Positions 26,173 through 40,151 are shown, counted from the first letter of the stretch. The stretch: 64,000 bases of DNA from Callaeas wilsoni (GCA_013398955.1 VWPU01001248.1:35289-99288), one strand, 5' to 3'. A program made the numbers and translations. Notes: generated by a model from the letters alone, not told the origin.

Positions 26173-28047
26173 GAAATATAGATTTGGCTGCCATAAACAT
26201 CAATAGGAAATGCTTTTATTTTAATTAATCTTGTGTGCACCTGCATATTTATTTTCTGGGGTATGTGATTATTAAATACCTCTGAACTGAAATTCAATGA
26301 TGGTTCTCCAAAACAGGTTTTAAAATTTGACTGAATATTGTGATATTTTGTTTTCCTGAAGAACAGAAATATCAAAATATATGACTAGTAATATGTTGGT
26401 GTACCAGTACTACTTACATCAATCTTTGCTTGAAGATTATGAAGATTCATGTGGGAAGAAAGGTATAAGCAATAGAATGCAGTAGTCAAACTGTCTTATT
26501 TAATTGCATGTCTATTAGCATACTTTATAAGCATCAAAACAAGTTTGGTACAGCATAAAGCTATAGATCTACCGAAGTGCAAGGTACAGCTTAAAGCTGT
26601 GTATTTATTGAAGTGTATTTTGAGAACCCCTCCAATTCATGTAGACAAAAACATTATGCACTCTGATAGTACTTCATGATACATCTCTTCTTTGAGTGTG
26701 GTTTGAAATCATTACGGACAATTAAGTAACATAACCACTCACAGCAATATGATGTCAAATACATTGTTGACAGTACAGAAAATATAGTAATGCTCGATAT
26801 GTCAGGGAGATGAGAGTAAAACACAACACAAATTTGCATGAATTAAAAAAAAGGTCATCTACTACAATCACAATTTGTAATGCAAACATGCCTTCCTCTA
26901 GTGAAAAACAATACTGTGTCCTAACCATTAGAACTTTACTACTTTTTTCTTCCAAATTACTTGACTCATACTCACAAAATTATCCTGTTTATAGTAAGGA
27001 CATGTATTTCGCTGATCCCAATGGGTTACTCTCATGTGCATGATAAATCACACCACTGTACTTATTCATTACAATTCTTAATTAACCAGATTATAATAAT
27101 TTATCATTAATTAATTAAATTAATCAGAGTAAAACATTCTGAAGGCTCTTAAATTAGACATTAAATGGCAATTAAAAATTATATGTTACAATGGGCAAAA
27201 TTCATAAAATAAAGGATATGAAACTGAAGTAATAACAAATTAAACGGATAAATCAAATTAGTATTACCTCACAGTGAAACATTTTATACGTATTAAGTTC
27301 TGTTTCTCTGGAAGGTGATTTTATTATTGGCACAGAATGTTAACTCTTAATAAAGATGTTATCAATCAGCTGATCACAATTTATTTTGTTCAAAATATGA
27401 TGCATTATATGGCACAATCGCAGGTATTTCTAAACAAAGAAATTTTGACAGATTCATTACTGAAACAGAAAGTCAAAGTTTCCATCCGGGTTGTGATAAT
27501 TTGTAGAAAAAAAATTTTTTTTCAGATGGGGAAGTCAGTATGAAACTTTGCCCTGCAAAAGACAATGACATTATTTGAATTCAGGTTTCCATGTATGCTT
27601 TAAAAGCAACATGAGAAGAATGCTAGAAAACTGCATTGTTTTTTCTCTTATATTTAATAAATTTTTAAATGTTCCCCACCTCTGAAGATTCTTCCTCACT
27701 TTTAATGTGAATCCTACCTACTTCCTCGCATATAAAGGAGGCAAAGATCTACCAATTCTAATTTCTTCTCCTTAGTTTTTAGTAATCTATTCTCATCTAG
27801 ACAAAGTGCTCCTAAGTGTTTGGGAACAAAATCAGACCAGTCATTTGGTATTAAGAAAATAAGCAAGATATTAAAGACAAAATGAGCCACAAGAATGTCT
27901 CTCTCCTGGCTTGTCCTCAAGCTTCAGAAGTAAAAGTTGGCTATGACTACCCTTACAAACATTACATTATTTGGCTTTGCATGGTACATGTGTTGAAGAG
28001 AAAGATACTACCTGGCTGATAAACTCTTTCATCAGGGCTCACTTGAA

Positions 28048-28110
28048 TGTTCCACTTACGACTAAGTGGAACACCTGTGGGGAAAAAAGTTTGGGAAACC
28101 CCGCTTCAGA
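28048..28110. repeat. Perfect hairpin beside a hAT-like terminus
   Basis: TGTTCCACTTA (28048-28058) and TAAGTGGAACA (28063-28073) form an 11-bp perfect stem around the loop CGAC. The following 'aagtttgggaaaccccgctt' at about 28088-28107 resembles the terminal region of old hAT (Charlie-like) DNA transposons. The hAT reading is inference. Confidence 0.5.
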
Positions 28111-28649
28111 AGAAATTGTTCAAGGTAAATATGATGCAATTCAGCAAAGGAAATATGCAAAATGTTATGCTTGACTTAGTGAAGTTGAAGGATGGAGTGA
28201 CTAGGCAGCCATTCTGCTGAAGAATGTCACTCAAACACCATGGCTATAAGCGTGGTAAATTCTCAAATGTGCTATTCTGTTGCTTTGAGTTGGTGTGGAA
28301 TTGGTGAGTTTACCTAAGAAAAACATGAGCTGGACCCCTCACTAGTCCTATGCCTGGCTCAAGCAAGCCCTCACAACTGAATGATGTCTGGAGTGAAGCA
28401 GAGACCTCATGGCCTGGCAGTGTTTCATTGAGACACAGAACAGCACCTGTGCCTCTGTCCCAGCCAATAGCCCACTCCCCTTACTGTGAAAAAGAAGCCT
28501 TGCTATACATCTGGTTCCTTATGGAGATAAGGATGTGGACAGACCCTTTGATGAAGGTCAGAGGGCCTTTACTGCTGCTTCAGTAAGTGGAGTAGTGTTT
28601 ATTCTACCTCTTTTGTCAGCTACAAATTCTGACCAAAGTTAACTGAGAC

Positions 28650-29002
28650 TCTTACTAAGCCCACAGTAAGTTTCACACCCTTTGAAATACAAATGAACAT
28701 GAGATGTGATACAATTATGACCAAAGTCCCAAATCCTACCTACAACATATGATTGTTCTACCCCATTGGGAAGGGAGAAAAGTTCTAGAATAAAAGAGGG
28801 GGCTCCAGGGCAGAAGTAGTCAGAGGAGGAAAAAAAAAAGAGAGGAGGAAAAAGAGAGGGGGAAAACACCTCTGCCTGCTTGGGATCAGTTGATGAACTG
28901 TGTCCTTTCCTGAAGGGATGCCTTAAGGTGAGCTTTGTGCCTCCAGCTGTGTTGAAGCACAGTTGGGAATATTAATTGTTATGTCTGTCTATCATCTATC
29001 TC

Positions 29003-29043
<41 letters not shown>

Positions 29044-29240
29044 TTTTATCTATTTATCTTGCTAATAGATCTCTGTTACTATACTTTCTGTCAAGACATG
29101 TATTAACACACTGTACTTACTGCATTTATCACTGTCAATCCAGAACCTGGTTTCCCGCTGCTTCAATAAACCATACTCTTAGTGTATCTGGTTCGTGTAA
29201 GTCCTTTTGGAACATGACTAGACCTAGTCATGTAGTACTG
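28650..29240 (+). mobile_element. Probable degraded solo LTR
   Basis: The block has an LTR-like order: purine-rich 'aataaaagagggggctcc' near 28790, a central microsatellite, then 'cttcaataaaccatactctt' with AATAAA at 29165-29170 and 'gtgtatctggttcgtgtaag', a combination common after the polyadenylation signal in avian LTRs. I could not fix either terminus or find a target duplication. The element could extend left to about 28330. Confidence 0.45.
29003..29042. repeat. (TATC)n microsatellite
   Basis: About ten TATC units, with degenerate units on both sides (28985-29060). Confidence 0.93.
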
Positions 29241-29512
29241 AAATGGTAAATTACACTATTTGTGAATTTGTGCTGGTGAAAGTTCTTATTGAACTTGACC
29301 AGACTTCTAGTGCTGAATTGGCAAAAATCAGAAATTATGTCCAGCTGCATCCACCTATCTGGTCTCTGAGGACCAGCTGGAATGCCAAGGGGTTTATTTT
29401 CTTCCAAATTTCCATACCTTTAACACAATGTTGAGCCACTGTGGAAGTCTATGAAAGCATTGGGATGTACAGCTTTCCTTCGTGATGTCTTAGCAGCTGT
29501 ACTATGTCCAAT

Positions 29513-31145
29513 TGTGTTAGATTAACACAATATGATTTTTACTGGGGGTGGAGGAAGCCACAGACGTTGCTTCTGAGAGACAAGCTCCTCAAAACTTCTA
29601 CTGTGTCCAGCAGAGCCAATCCCTAAAGGCTCTGACGATTGACATATGGGCTGGCCTAATTAGAGAAGTTAGCAACGTCTCTGTGATAACATATTAAAGA
29701 AGGAAGAAAGGCGTGCCATTTCTCTTTCTTCCTGCCCTCTCGTGGGTGAGGAGGTGGCCAGGCCCACCAGGCCCCTTCCTGGCTGGGGCAGCCAGGGCCC
29801 TTCCTAGCGCGACCATGGAGGTCATGCCACCAGGGGGGCCATCTCAGTGCCGCGAGCAGCCCCATGGCTGGCACCGGGAGAGGTCCTGCTGCCGGCACCT
29901 GAAAGCAGCCGGGACCAAAATAACCATGTGGCTGCCGCCATCTTGGCATGGACGGCATGCCAAGACTTTGCCTGCCTGGCCACTTCTAGCCTGCTGCACC
30001 GTAAAACAAAGGGACAGAAGTGGCAGCAGCAGCTTTTTTTTTTCAGTGCCCCGCATAAAGAGAGGCACTAAATAGAGCCAACACTGCAGCGGCCAGCGCC
30101 ACCTGTGTGGTGCTGGTGGGGACCACGTGATCAACAGTGAGAGGCATGGCGAGCAATTCCCCAATGCGGAAATCAACCTTTCAGCGTAGCAGAACTCTAT
30201 AAAAACTTTTCAATTAATAGAACTTGAGAACAAACGAACCCACGATCTCAAATTCTCTCCTGAGGCAGGAAAAAGGAAAAGTGGAGATACATGAAGAGAA
30301 CAACATGGCAACACCAAGGTCGGTGCAAAGGAGCGAGAGGGAGGAGGAGGTGCTCCGAGCATTGGAGCTGAGATTCTTCTGCAAGCCATAGTGAAGACTA
30401 TAATATAACAAATGGTTTCCCTGTAATTCATAAAGTGCATGGGGGCATGCAGAATTCACCCGCAGCCTGTGAGAAAAAGGCACTCATGCTGGAACGTGTG
30501 ACTGCTGAGAAGCTGTAATCCAGTGAAAGGCTTGAAGAGAGAGAGAGAGAGAACCCTTGCTTTTATACTAAAACAGCTCATCCTTAAAAGACTGTTCCCC
30601 ATGAACCAAATGGCCTACGAAAAAAACAGTTGTGGGAAGACTGTTTTGCCTGTGGGAAAGACTCACATTGCAGCAGATTTTTCGGGCGAGACTGCTCTCA
30701 TGAGATTAGAAACCACATTGGAAAAGTTCACAAAGAACTATCTCCTGTGGGAAGGACCCCATGGCATAGCAAGAGAGGCTCCTCTCCCTAAATTAACTGA
30801 AAGAAAATTTACTTTTTTTTAAAAAGTGATAAACTAGCTAAAAACCCCATGTTTTGTCTTCATGCACTGTTGGTGAGAAAGAAGGAAGGACTGGGAGGGG
30901 GGGAGATGTTCTAAAAATTCATATTAGTTCTCATTATCCTCTTTTAAACCTGATAATAAATTTTTCTTTATACTCTTTAGTATTTTGAGCCTATTTTGCC
31001 CTTAAAGTGTTTCCTCCTAATCCTTACCTCACCCCATGAACTTTTTAATTGTTCTTTCCCCTCCTCTGCTCAACTATTAAAAAAAAAAAAGAGTAAATTG
31101 TTTTTCGTGAGTGCACTGGCTTTGGCCAGCGTCCAACCCACAACA
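29513..31145 (+). mobile_element. Solo ERV LTR, ERVL-type, 1.63 kb
   Basis: A long solo LTR bounded by a 5-bp duplication CCAAT (29508-29512 and 31146-31150). The next base T also matches. It starts TGTGTTAG and ends CCCACAACA, so it has canonical TG...CA ends. Recognisable avian LTR blocks are 'gtgataacatattaaagaag', 'acaccaaggtcggtgcaaag', 'gaggaggaggtgctccgagc', repeated 'gtgggaa(g/a)ga' motifs near 30630-30760, 'cctgataataaatttttctt', and the end 'ggccagcgtccaacccacaa'. A 5-bp duplication and this architecture fit the ERV-L class. Frames of 90-120 codons inside are not genes. Confidence 0.92.
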
Positions 31146-31150
31146 CCAAT

Positions 31151-34100
31151 TTTGTATACCTTCCTATCAGAAATATAAGGAACAGTGTGGGAGATGGAAT
31201 TAGCAAACTACTTTTGAGAAAAAGTGAAAACTCTGTTTACTAAAGTGAAGATCACTGAAGACTTGGATATTCTACATAAAAGAACAGCCGAGTAATCTGT
31301 TAGCTGGGTTCCCTGAAATGGCACAACTCAGGAATGCACTGCAGAGCAGCAGGTATTCACATTTCTACTAAAAAGTACTAAAATAGATTCTTACAAGAGT
31401 TATCAGCTTTACAGGATTACTTAAGAACAGGTACACAAACAGCTGTTAGACATGGATTAGGTTTAGTTTGCCTTGCCTGAGGGTAGGTGCAGGGAGGGAT
31501 TAGATCAGGTCTTGCCATTGCTACTGGCTCTAATGATCTCTAAGAAGGAAAGCCCAAAGCCAAATGAATTAATGAAGAACCTCAATGTAGGTGAGATGCT
31601 GGAATCTCTTCTTGCTGCACTCTGTAAGTTTAAGTACACCTGGATGTTTTGGAAATGAAATCTACATAGACCTTTAGGATTGCCTGGAGAGAAATAGTAG
31701 AAGGAGCCATTAATGTAGCTGTATTTAGGAGATGTAGTAACCGTGCAAGAAAGAAATAGGAAAAGACCAGCCATAGGAAGCTCAGTTATCAGTGAAATGG
31801 AACTACCAGTGTCTTAAGTGCTCCTCTGCAAGATGAGACTCAGGCTTTTCTGGAGATAATCAACCAAAGATATGGATGTAGCTCATGTACAGGAAAGTCT
31901 ACTGGCCTCCAGTATGGACATGGTCATTCATGAGTAAAATGAAGCTAAGCTAGGTTTAGTTAATTTTTGAGAGAGAAAAGAAAAGTATACTGTCTTCTAA
32001 CCTCAGCTGATTTGTCACAGCTTTCCTGAGCCTTTCTGCTTAAGGTTGTCTTGCAGACAAAACCAACTGAGAACAGAAAGACTGCTGGTGGTAGTGTGCC
32101 TAAGACAGCAGGGAAAGTCTGCTTTGAGGCATCTCCATTTGCTAGTTTCCATGGAGAATCATTTGTCAAGACAGGGGAAGAAGATTTTGGTCAGATATCT
32201 ATTGCTGACATTAGTAGATTCAAGATTAATTACGTTAACATATAAGCAAAGCAGACTATGCTAAACTTCCCAAAATGAAGTGAACCACAGAAATGCTTTT
32301 CTTTATATATATATATATCTCTATATATTTCCCCCCCTCCATATACATAGTGTTAGTAGTAATCCAGAAATGGAAATAGAATGATAAAAGTAAAAATTGA
32401 GGCAATCCATCTGGTAATATGATTCATCCTAAATAAAAACATAAAAGCCTAAGAGAGGTGAAAAGAAGAAAATGAGTATTTAATTCTCCCATTATTTGTT
32501 ATATTTTTTTTCTCCCATAAAGTCAATTATATTTTACTGCATTATTTTTGTTCAGAATAGTCATCAATATCAGCCTTCCTCTTTCGGTAAGGCATAAAAG
32601 CTACCCCAAAATGTATTACAGGCCACTGAATTTAGGATTCTGCTTTAAATTAACCTCTAACAAAATCTAGTATATTTCAGTGATAACAGAGAATTTGGGG
32701 ATCTTAACCCAAAAATTAATGTTTGTGAGTAATCCATATGAATCATTCCAGTAGTCATGTTTAATGAAATATTATTGATACTTCTCTCCTTTTAAAATAC
32801 TGGTGGGAAATAAATAGCTAATGATTAGGGCACCTATATTTAGAATTTCCAGTACCACATTTCAAGGTATTTATTACACTTCATAACACATATGGACTGT
32901 GTATGCAATCCCAGGTGGTTTTTGCTGCAGTCGATGATCACACTGGGCTTTGTAATTCAGTATGGATAAAGGTTTTTCATATTTTCAGTGCAGAATTTGT
33001 TTATTTTTTAATATTTTACACAAAAAGCTCTGATTAATTTAAAGCAAATTGCAATACAAACATTTATAGACAGAATAAATTAATTGTGCTGCAGGGCACA
33101 TAGGGTTTGAGAAGCTGAGCTTGTTAGTGGTGACCAGAGATCCTTATGGTTGGGAATACTATCCTGCAGATTTCTTTCTCTATGTATCTACATCTCAGAC
33201 GTGGAAATTACCATTGTACACAAAACAGGAGCACTGCCATGCCTCCATTTTATGAATATATCTACTATAATAAAATTCAGTTACATTGAGTAATTCCTAC
33301 AGCACAGACCTGAAAGAGAAATATGGTAACAATGTTAAGTGTAATTCTTGAGAAGTTGCATGAATTTCAATGGTTTCAAAATGCAAAAGGTTGCTGCTTT
33401 TTTTATTATTTATTTGAAAATGTAAATTTTTTTCTTGTTCTTTTTTCAATTTTCAATACTTCAGTGCTCTAGGGTTGATGTTTGGGTTTTCAAAATCTTC
33501 ATTGTCTTTTCTTTGTTTTAAACCTCATGCAAAACATATAATTTCAAAAACCTCATTGTTCAATTTCTGCAGAGTTCTGACATATTGCATCTCTTTAGGG
33601 TCTTTCTCCTTGTATGTATTTAGTGACAAAAGCTACAATACAGAAGGTGGAAATAAGAAAAGTAATCTTCTAATCTTCAAATATTCTTTTTTTTTTCAGA
33701 GTAGAGGTTCAAAAATCTAGAAAATTAAAATCCAAATGAAAATCAAAAGAAAAACCTTCTTCTTTTTTTTTTTTTTTTTTTCATTATTCCTTTTTGGAAA
33801 ATAAAATTTTCACTTCCTGGAAAAAAGAAGGTTTTTTGTGAAAATTAATTTTTTTCAGAACACAACACCACATTTTTAGCCATCCATTAAGCTCCAAAGG
33901 CTCAATAACAATATATCTGGCTGCAAACACATGAAACATTCTCCCCCAGCTGTCATTTTCCACAATGCTTGTTTATAGATTTCCAGAATGCTGGAAATCT
34001 AGTCATGTTGAGCGCCTAAGCAAACTGTGTTGAAAATTATCCAGTGAAAGGCAAAGACACGGAACAGGGATCTCTGGTTCCTAGCTGTCTCTTTGCAACC

Positions 34101-34797
34101 ATCTCTGAGGAAAAGGCCACACACAGTTCAGAGACCCCTTGTCCAACAAGATCTCCATTCAAGAGTCAGATTTACCAGCTGCTTCCTTGACCACTCTCCT
34201 CTTGATTGGCTCAGGGAAAGGGAGTTGTGCCTGTCCTGCCTGCCCTGGGCTTGGTGTCAGCTGAGATGTCCCAGCAGCCACAGGATGGGTCAGAACAACG
34301 TGAAATGAATCTTTGTCCATCAATCCCCTTGTGTACAAAGGATTGAATTTCCAATAGTCCCTCTGGTATACGAAAAGCTCCAGTAGACAGGGTCCCCTCC
34401 AAGAATTCCTGCATCAGAAAGTTTCTTATCAGGCCTTGAAGACACCCCTCCATGTCTCTGGCCTCTGATGCCTGCTTTCCAGTGAGATCTTGGTGGTTGT
34501 TTTCCTGTCATTCTTAGTTGCTTCTGCATAGGATGAATGATTGCATAGTTGCTTTCATTGCATTGATAGAGAACAAAATCTCTATTTGTATTTCTGCAGA
34601 CATTCACATGCACAAATAAAAATTAAAAACCAGTGAAAAAACAATGAAATGACAAGAACTTGAATAAGGAAAATGCAATCACTCTCTAGGGAAAACATCT
34701 ACCTACACAATGAGATCAGCTTTTTGAATAGAAAGAATTGATTTATTTTTCTGTTAATCATAAATTAAAGTTAATCATAATCTAAAATAATAAATTT
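31151..34797. other. Unique AT-rich stretch
   Basis: No gene supported. It contains a TA-rich run at 32304-32333 and poly(T) at 33762-33781 flanked by a 12-bp inverted repeat (33750-33761 and 33825-33836). Confidence 0.5.
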
Positions 34798-35022
34798 TAG
34801 ATTAGGTGTTATATAGAAATTCTTTACTGTGAGGGTGGTGAGGTCCTGGCACAGGTTGCCCAGAGAAGCTATGGCTGCCCCATCCCTGCCCTCATGGCCA
34901 GACTGGATGGATCTCTGAGCAATCTGATCTGGTGGAAGGTGTCTGTGCCCACGGCAGAGGGTGGAACAAGGGGATCTTTCAAGTCCCTTCTAACCCAGGC
35001 CATTCTATGATTCTATGATAAA
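34798..35022 (+). mobile_element. CR1 LINE 3' end
   Basis: Plus-strand CR1 3' terminus, fairly well preserved: 'aaattctttactgtgagggt', 'caggttgcccagagaagct', 'atggatctctgagcaatctg', 'ggtggaaggtgtctgtgccc', then 'ccattctatgattctatgat', the diagnostic CR1 terminal repeat. Confidence 0.93.
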
Positions 35023-35490
35023 CAATTGAGAACAAGTATTTTGCAGGTTCATTGCTGAAAAAATTATAGATAAAGACAAAATGTGTATGAAATCAACTCA
35101 TATTTCTCCACATTGCTGTGATAAATATGGATGTGGGCAGGTTTGATTCACATTTTTGCAATGCTGGAGAAATACTGGCATATATACTAATATTTATTTC
35201 AATGGTAAGTATGGCAACATAAGGTAGAAATTGTATCTTTTTTATTCTTTATTTTAATGACAAAAATACAGAAAAATGCAAAATTATGCAAACTACAGCC
35301 ACAGAAGCCCATCACTCCTTGAAGATACCTGACTGGAACTTTGGACTGTGGGTAAAGCCTACTTGGTAAGATAAAGGGGACACTATTGTTCAATCATCTT
35401 TGGTCTAGGGAGAAATAAACAAGGCTGAGGAAAAGAATGCATCCACAAGAAAGCCAAATGCAGCAGAAATTCATCTCTGGCTGGGTTTGG
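35023..35490. other. Spacer between CR1 and LTR
   Basis: AT-rich unique sequence with nothing recognisable. Confidence 0.45.
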
Positions 35491-36188
35491 TGTGGGGGAG
35501 ACCACAGGCCACAGAGGTCAGGTTTACACAGACTCCCTCACAACTGAGGGGAGGAGGAGGTTTCAGGTGTGTGGCATAACCTCTGGTCAGAGGCAGTGAA
35601 CACCCATCCTCCCTTACACAAACTGGCCCAGCTGTGAAACTCCCAACCCCACAGGCCACATCCATGGGACATTCACATGAGAGGCAGCTGAGGGGGTGTC
35701 ATAATTAATCAAAGACTCCCAAAGCACTCCCCAGAGGCCTCGCACCACAGCACTGCATGTGATGCAAAATGATGCAACAGATCCAGAGTCTGCTGCAAGA
35801 GACTGTGTCAAACTGCCCCATCCCCCACCCTGGGGCAAGTACCTGGGCATTCCCACCGGGCCTGAGCTTATATTAATCCATTGGATTCTATGCTTTTTGA
35901 GGGGGACCCTCCCCATCAAGAAGACCAGCTGGAGGGGATCAATGGAACATTGTTTAGATCCACACAGTGGTGATATTTTCTTTAATCTGTCTCCGTCACT
36001 CTCTTTCTGTCCCCCCACTTCTTTTCTATTTCTTTCTATTCCTTTGTCTCTCTTTTTCTCTCTCTCACTTTCATATTTACTATCAAATAAAACCCATACT
36101 CTTGACTTTGGCATACGGTCTTGTTTGCACCCTTATTTGGGAAGAGGCATTTCTAATAACTTTAAAAACCGGACCATTTCAACCAACA
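35491..36188 (+). mobile_element. Solo ERV LTR
   Basis: A ~700 bp LTR. The likely start is TGTGGGGGAG and the likely end is CAACCAACA; the outermost six bases are inverted repeats at five of six positions. It has a pyrimidine-rich tract at 35985-36070, AATAAA at 36086-36091, then 'cccatactcttgactttggc' and 'tttgcacccttatttgggaa', typical of the R-U5 part of avian LTRs. No target duplication was found, so the left edge may be off. The 166-codon minus-strand frame here is a repeat artefact. Confidence 0.75.
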
Positions 36189-39100
36189 GTGCTAAAAATG
36201 AGTAATTTTCCATTAAAATATGTCATTAGAAAATATGGATGAAACCAACATTCTGAACACTTTATAAGTTATTAAAATCAAATAAATTCTTAAAATACTG
36301 TATGGGTAGTAGCTTAAAATATTCTTCCAAGTCAAGAAGAAATCTAAAATATGCTACCAAGAAAGAATAAATATGAAGTCTTGGTACAAAAGGGGCCTCA
36401 CTTAAATTGCAAATGTTGTATATTCTCTTCTGAGAAGAGACATTTATGGTAGGCTTACCTACAACTGAGCATAATGGATCTTGGATGAAAGTTGTTCTTG
36501 AGGGTTTTTGTGACATGAGTGTTAAGGAAATCATAATGCTATAGCTTTACAGACTCAAAAAGTAGTTTTCCAAGTCAAAATATTGATTCTAGAAGTCCTT
36601 ACTAAGTATGATGGCTCATTCAAAAAATGTATTTAAAAAATAGAAAATTAGAATATTCCATTAAGTTATACTGATTTATATTATGTGCATGTCAGGCCTC
36701 TTCCAGACATATACAAAAGGAATTTTGCACAGAAAGCAAACTATTTTTACCTTCTGTTTTCATTTGCATTTCATTTAATCTTGAATGACTGCAGGTCAGC
36801 TTATTTTAATGTTCATGTTTTATTGAACCTGATTATAGATCACACAAGAGAGCTGAGATGGATTCATATCCAGCCCTCACCTTGTCACTCTAGGAAACAG
36901 CTACACAGCTACATTGCTTCATCTTCCTCTTCTCTGTCCCAGGCTGATTCTCTTCTCCTTTTCTTGGGCACATTAATGATACTTGTTTTGAAGAAAAGTA
37001 GAGAGGGAAAAAACCAGACCCTTAAGAGTGCTAGTTAATTAGAAACTCCTCTGTTTGCTGTAAGTAAATGAATTCAGATATAACCATCCTTTTTTTATTT
37101 TTTTCACCCTGAAGAGATTATTGCTATTTGGGGAATAGACTATAAAAATAAAAGAGCACATTTAGCTTAAATGCATAGATAAGATATCAATGTTGTTTTC
37201 TAACCAGGAATTTTTATAATCCACCTGGAAGGTTAAGCTGTAATACTAATTTAGCTAGGTCACAGGGTTAAAACTGTTGAGATAGATTTGATGTAAGTGT
37301 AATTTAGGTATTTTTCCATTTATGGAACATCCTTTGATGCTCACCATACTGCTCAAATGTTTGGAGAGTGAATATATGGGTAAGGTAGCTAAAAGAAGGG
37401 ATAAAAGGCCATTTAAGGATTTCTGTATGCATGTGTTTGACATTTTCTCAGGCTCTTATTTATTGTAAAGATTAAAATACTAAGTTAAAAACTCCAAAAG
37501 TGCTCCCTAACAAAGTAAAGCACATGTGACTCATCACTGTTTTCTGCATTGATAAAAGCACTTTTGAGTTTAACAAATAATCATGATTTATAACTCATTA
37601 TATTTTTCTGCATTAACTGTGACTATCTAGAAAAATATTGTACAGTGACTAATCAGAGTACAACCAACAAACCAAAATAACCCCCAAATAATTAATGTTT
37701 GTAATTTATCCAAGCTGAATAAGTCTGATCTACAGCCCAATTTCTGGCCACGTTTTTCACCATAGAATTTTGTTTATGTTGACTGAATGCAGAGAGGAGG
37801 CATAATAGGAGCACAGGAAAGTTGAGATCTTCTGGGTCTGATATTCATCTTAATAATCTGTAGGATCAAGTTGCAAGAAACGTCCTGTTCTCTTTCTGCA
37901 GTTCTCTAATGGAAAGTATTTGGACTGTTTGTAGACACTGTAATGGCAAGAACCAGATCAGAGCCAGTTACATCATTGAGTCCGTTATGAAATTCTTATC
38001 AAGCCATCACAGCCATAGCCAACCTAAATTTTTGTAAACGCAGAGACATCTTCTGATAATGGCAGAATTGCTTTGCTCTAACTGCCAAAATACAGACAAA
38101 AAAGTACACTGTAGACAAAGATTAATTTCAGCAATAGAAATGCATCCATAACAAAGTTATAAATGGACAAGTATTTATTATAATGGAAGAACCTATAATA
38201 GATATCACTGTTTTCACCACATTTAATGATAATTCCGTGTAACAAATAGAAACTGATTAATTACTTTAAAATTCTCTTGAAAATGCCAGTAGAAAAGTTT
38301 TTTACCCCTCAGTTTTTCCAAAATAAGGTTTGTGTTGGTTTTGCATATCCAATATATTTTACCACAGTGTCTAGCACTGCATTTCAGAAAATGGTCCCTT
38401 CTGTTCTTCTAATCACCTGCACATACTCACATCTGTACACTGTCCTTGGTGTGTAGAATTTCTTCTTGCTCTGGTATTATAAAGACCAAAAGTTAGTCTA
38501 GCAACTAATGTAGCCATGTTTATTACAGTGGAATAATTCATGAGGTCTAAGTTATTCTCTTTTTTAAGTATTTGAAAATCTTAAAACTGCAAGAGAAGAG
38601 TCTTCATGCAGGAAGTGAGATTGTACTGCTTTTTTTTTCCCAAAGCCCACCAAGACCAGAGTTGTACCAATGGTACTGTTATGAAGGCTCTTGCACTAAC
38701 CGACTTTTTCCTTACATCTCCATGTCATCTTTCATCTCCTACACAGTTGCATACATTTGTGTACGAGAATCGTCCTTTTTGTAATCAACACCGTGGGAGC
38801 CTGACCTGTACTTAGGGATTGCTGTCCTTTGTTTTACAGAGCATAAATAATGAGTGAAATAAAACTGAATGCTAGACACTGCTTAGCCAAAAACTTGGGA
38901 GGTTATGGAGGAAGAACTTTTTCAAGCAAAACATAGAAATTATTCTTCTTTCAGATGCTCTTATTGACATGTGAGGGAGATGCAAGAACTGACCCTTGCT
39001 ATGTGCTTGTTCTACAGGTAAAAGTAAATTGGCAACTTTAAACTTGTTATCTGTCCTTTTCATACAAATCCACTTTTGTGCCTTGCACGCAATGTAGTGG

Positions 39101-40151
39101 CCATACACATGCTTAGCTTTATATACAGTCTATATGACAACATTTAATTCAATTCGTAGCACAGTTTGATATGTGGCTTTATTTTTGATTGCAAAAATAC
39201 TGAGACAATTCCTCAGGAATTGTAGATATGCTCAGTGTTTTCAGCAGAAGAATGTTGATAAAGAACCTGACACAATATTTACACTAAACGCTACATTCTT
39301 GTGTCACGTAAAAATGCCTATTTCGCAGCTAAGCAGTATTTCTTGCTACTATCTAATTTTCAAGGAAGGATATATCAAGCTCATGGCACTTTTGTGAAAT
39401 ACCTGCATTAAACTATATGGTAGACAAAACCACTCAGATTAATAGTTTATACAAGAGCTGACAGGTCTTCTTGTCCCAGCTGGCACCCTCACAGTGTGAG
39501 CTCTCTTTCTGGGCAAAACTCCCTGCCAAAACTCTCTCATCAAGCTGGTAGGTGCAATTCAGTCACCCATAAAGTAGTTGTAGAGGGAGTAGAATGGGTC
39601 AAGCTTCCTGTGCCAGATCTGTCCACTTGCTTAGCTACATGCTCCCCTGCAAATCGGATCTAAGGGGATTTTTCCCTTGCACTGAATATTCCTTAGGACA
39701 AAATCTGGTCCATTAAAGGAATACTGCAAAGCTCAATTATCAACAATGTTTTCCCCCTAAAGCTGTGTTTAATTGCTGTTTGAAATTTGAGTTGGTTGCT
39801 TTCATGTTTCATTTCAAGAAATCCAGATGATACATGTAATCTCTTATTAATGCCCTGGGAGAGTGTAATTCTTGGTTATGATTTTCCTCATGTCTGTTTT
39901 ACAGATGACTGAAACATAAATTAACCTCAGTTCTTTGCTGGTACATTTATATAGTTCAGGAAGAAACCTTCCATCCAAATAAAGGTACCCGTAAGGCTTT
40001 GTTCTACAAAGAACGTGTGAGTTAAAAAAATTAATAAATACTGCAGATACCAAGAGTGTGCTGTGCCTCAGTATATTAGTCTGTTATCTTTTACAGAAAA
40101 GCCTGAAAACTGAATAAAAACATGCATGCCAAGAGCTCTGTTCCTTGGATA
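36189..40151. other. Unique AT-rich stretch
   Basis: No exon, repeat block or RNA gene was recognised in about 4 kb. Confidence 0.5.

Larger units (their letters stand above)
24596..28330. other. Unique AT-rich stretch
   Basis: No gene supported. It holds a poly(T) run near 25001-25018, a (CA)n repeat at 26146-26172 and a perfect hairpin at 28048-28073. A GC-richer block at about 25520-25870 has no frame or repeat block that I can identify. Confidence 0.5.

Noticed and set aside
33750..33836. 12-bp inverted repeat flanking poly(T)
   Set aside because: The low-complexity context makes chance or slippage the likelier cause.
35614..36114. 166-codon minus-strand frame and 148-codon plus-strand frame
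   Set aside because: Both come from the LTR and its pyrimidine-rich tract.
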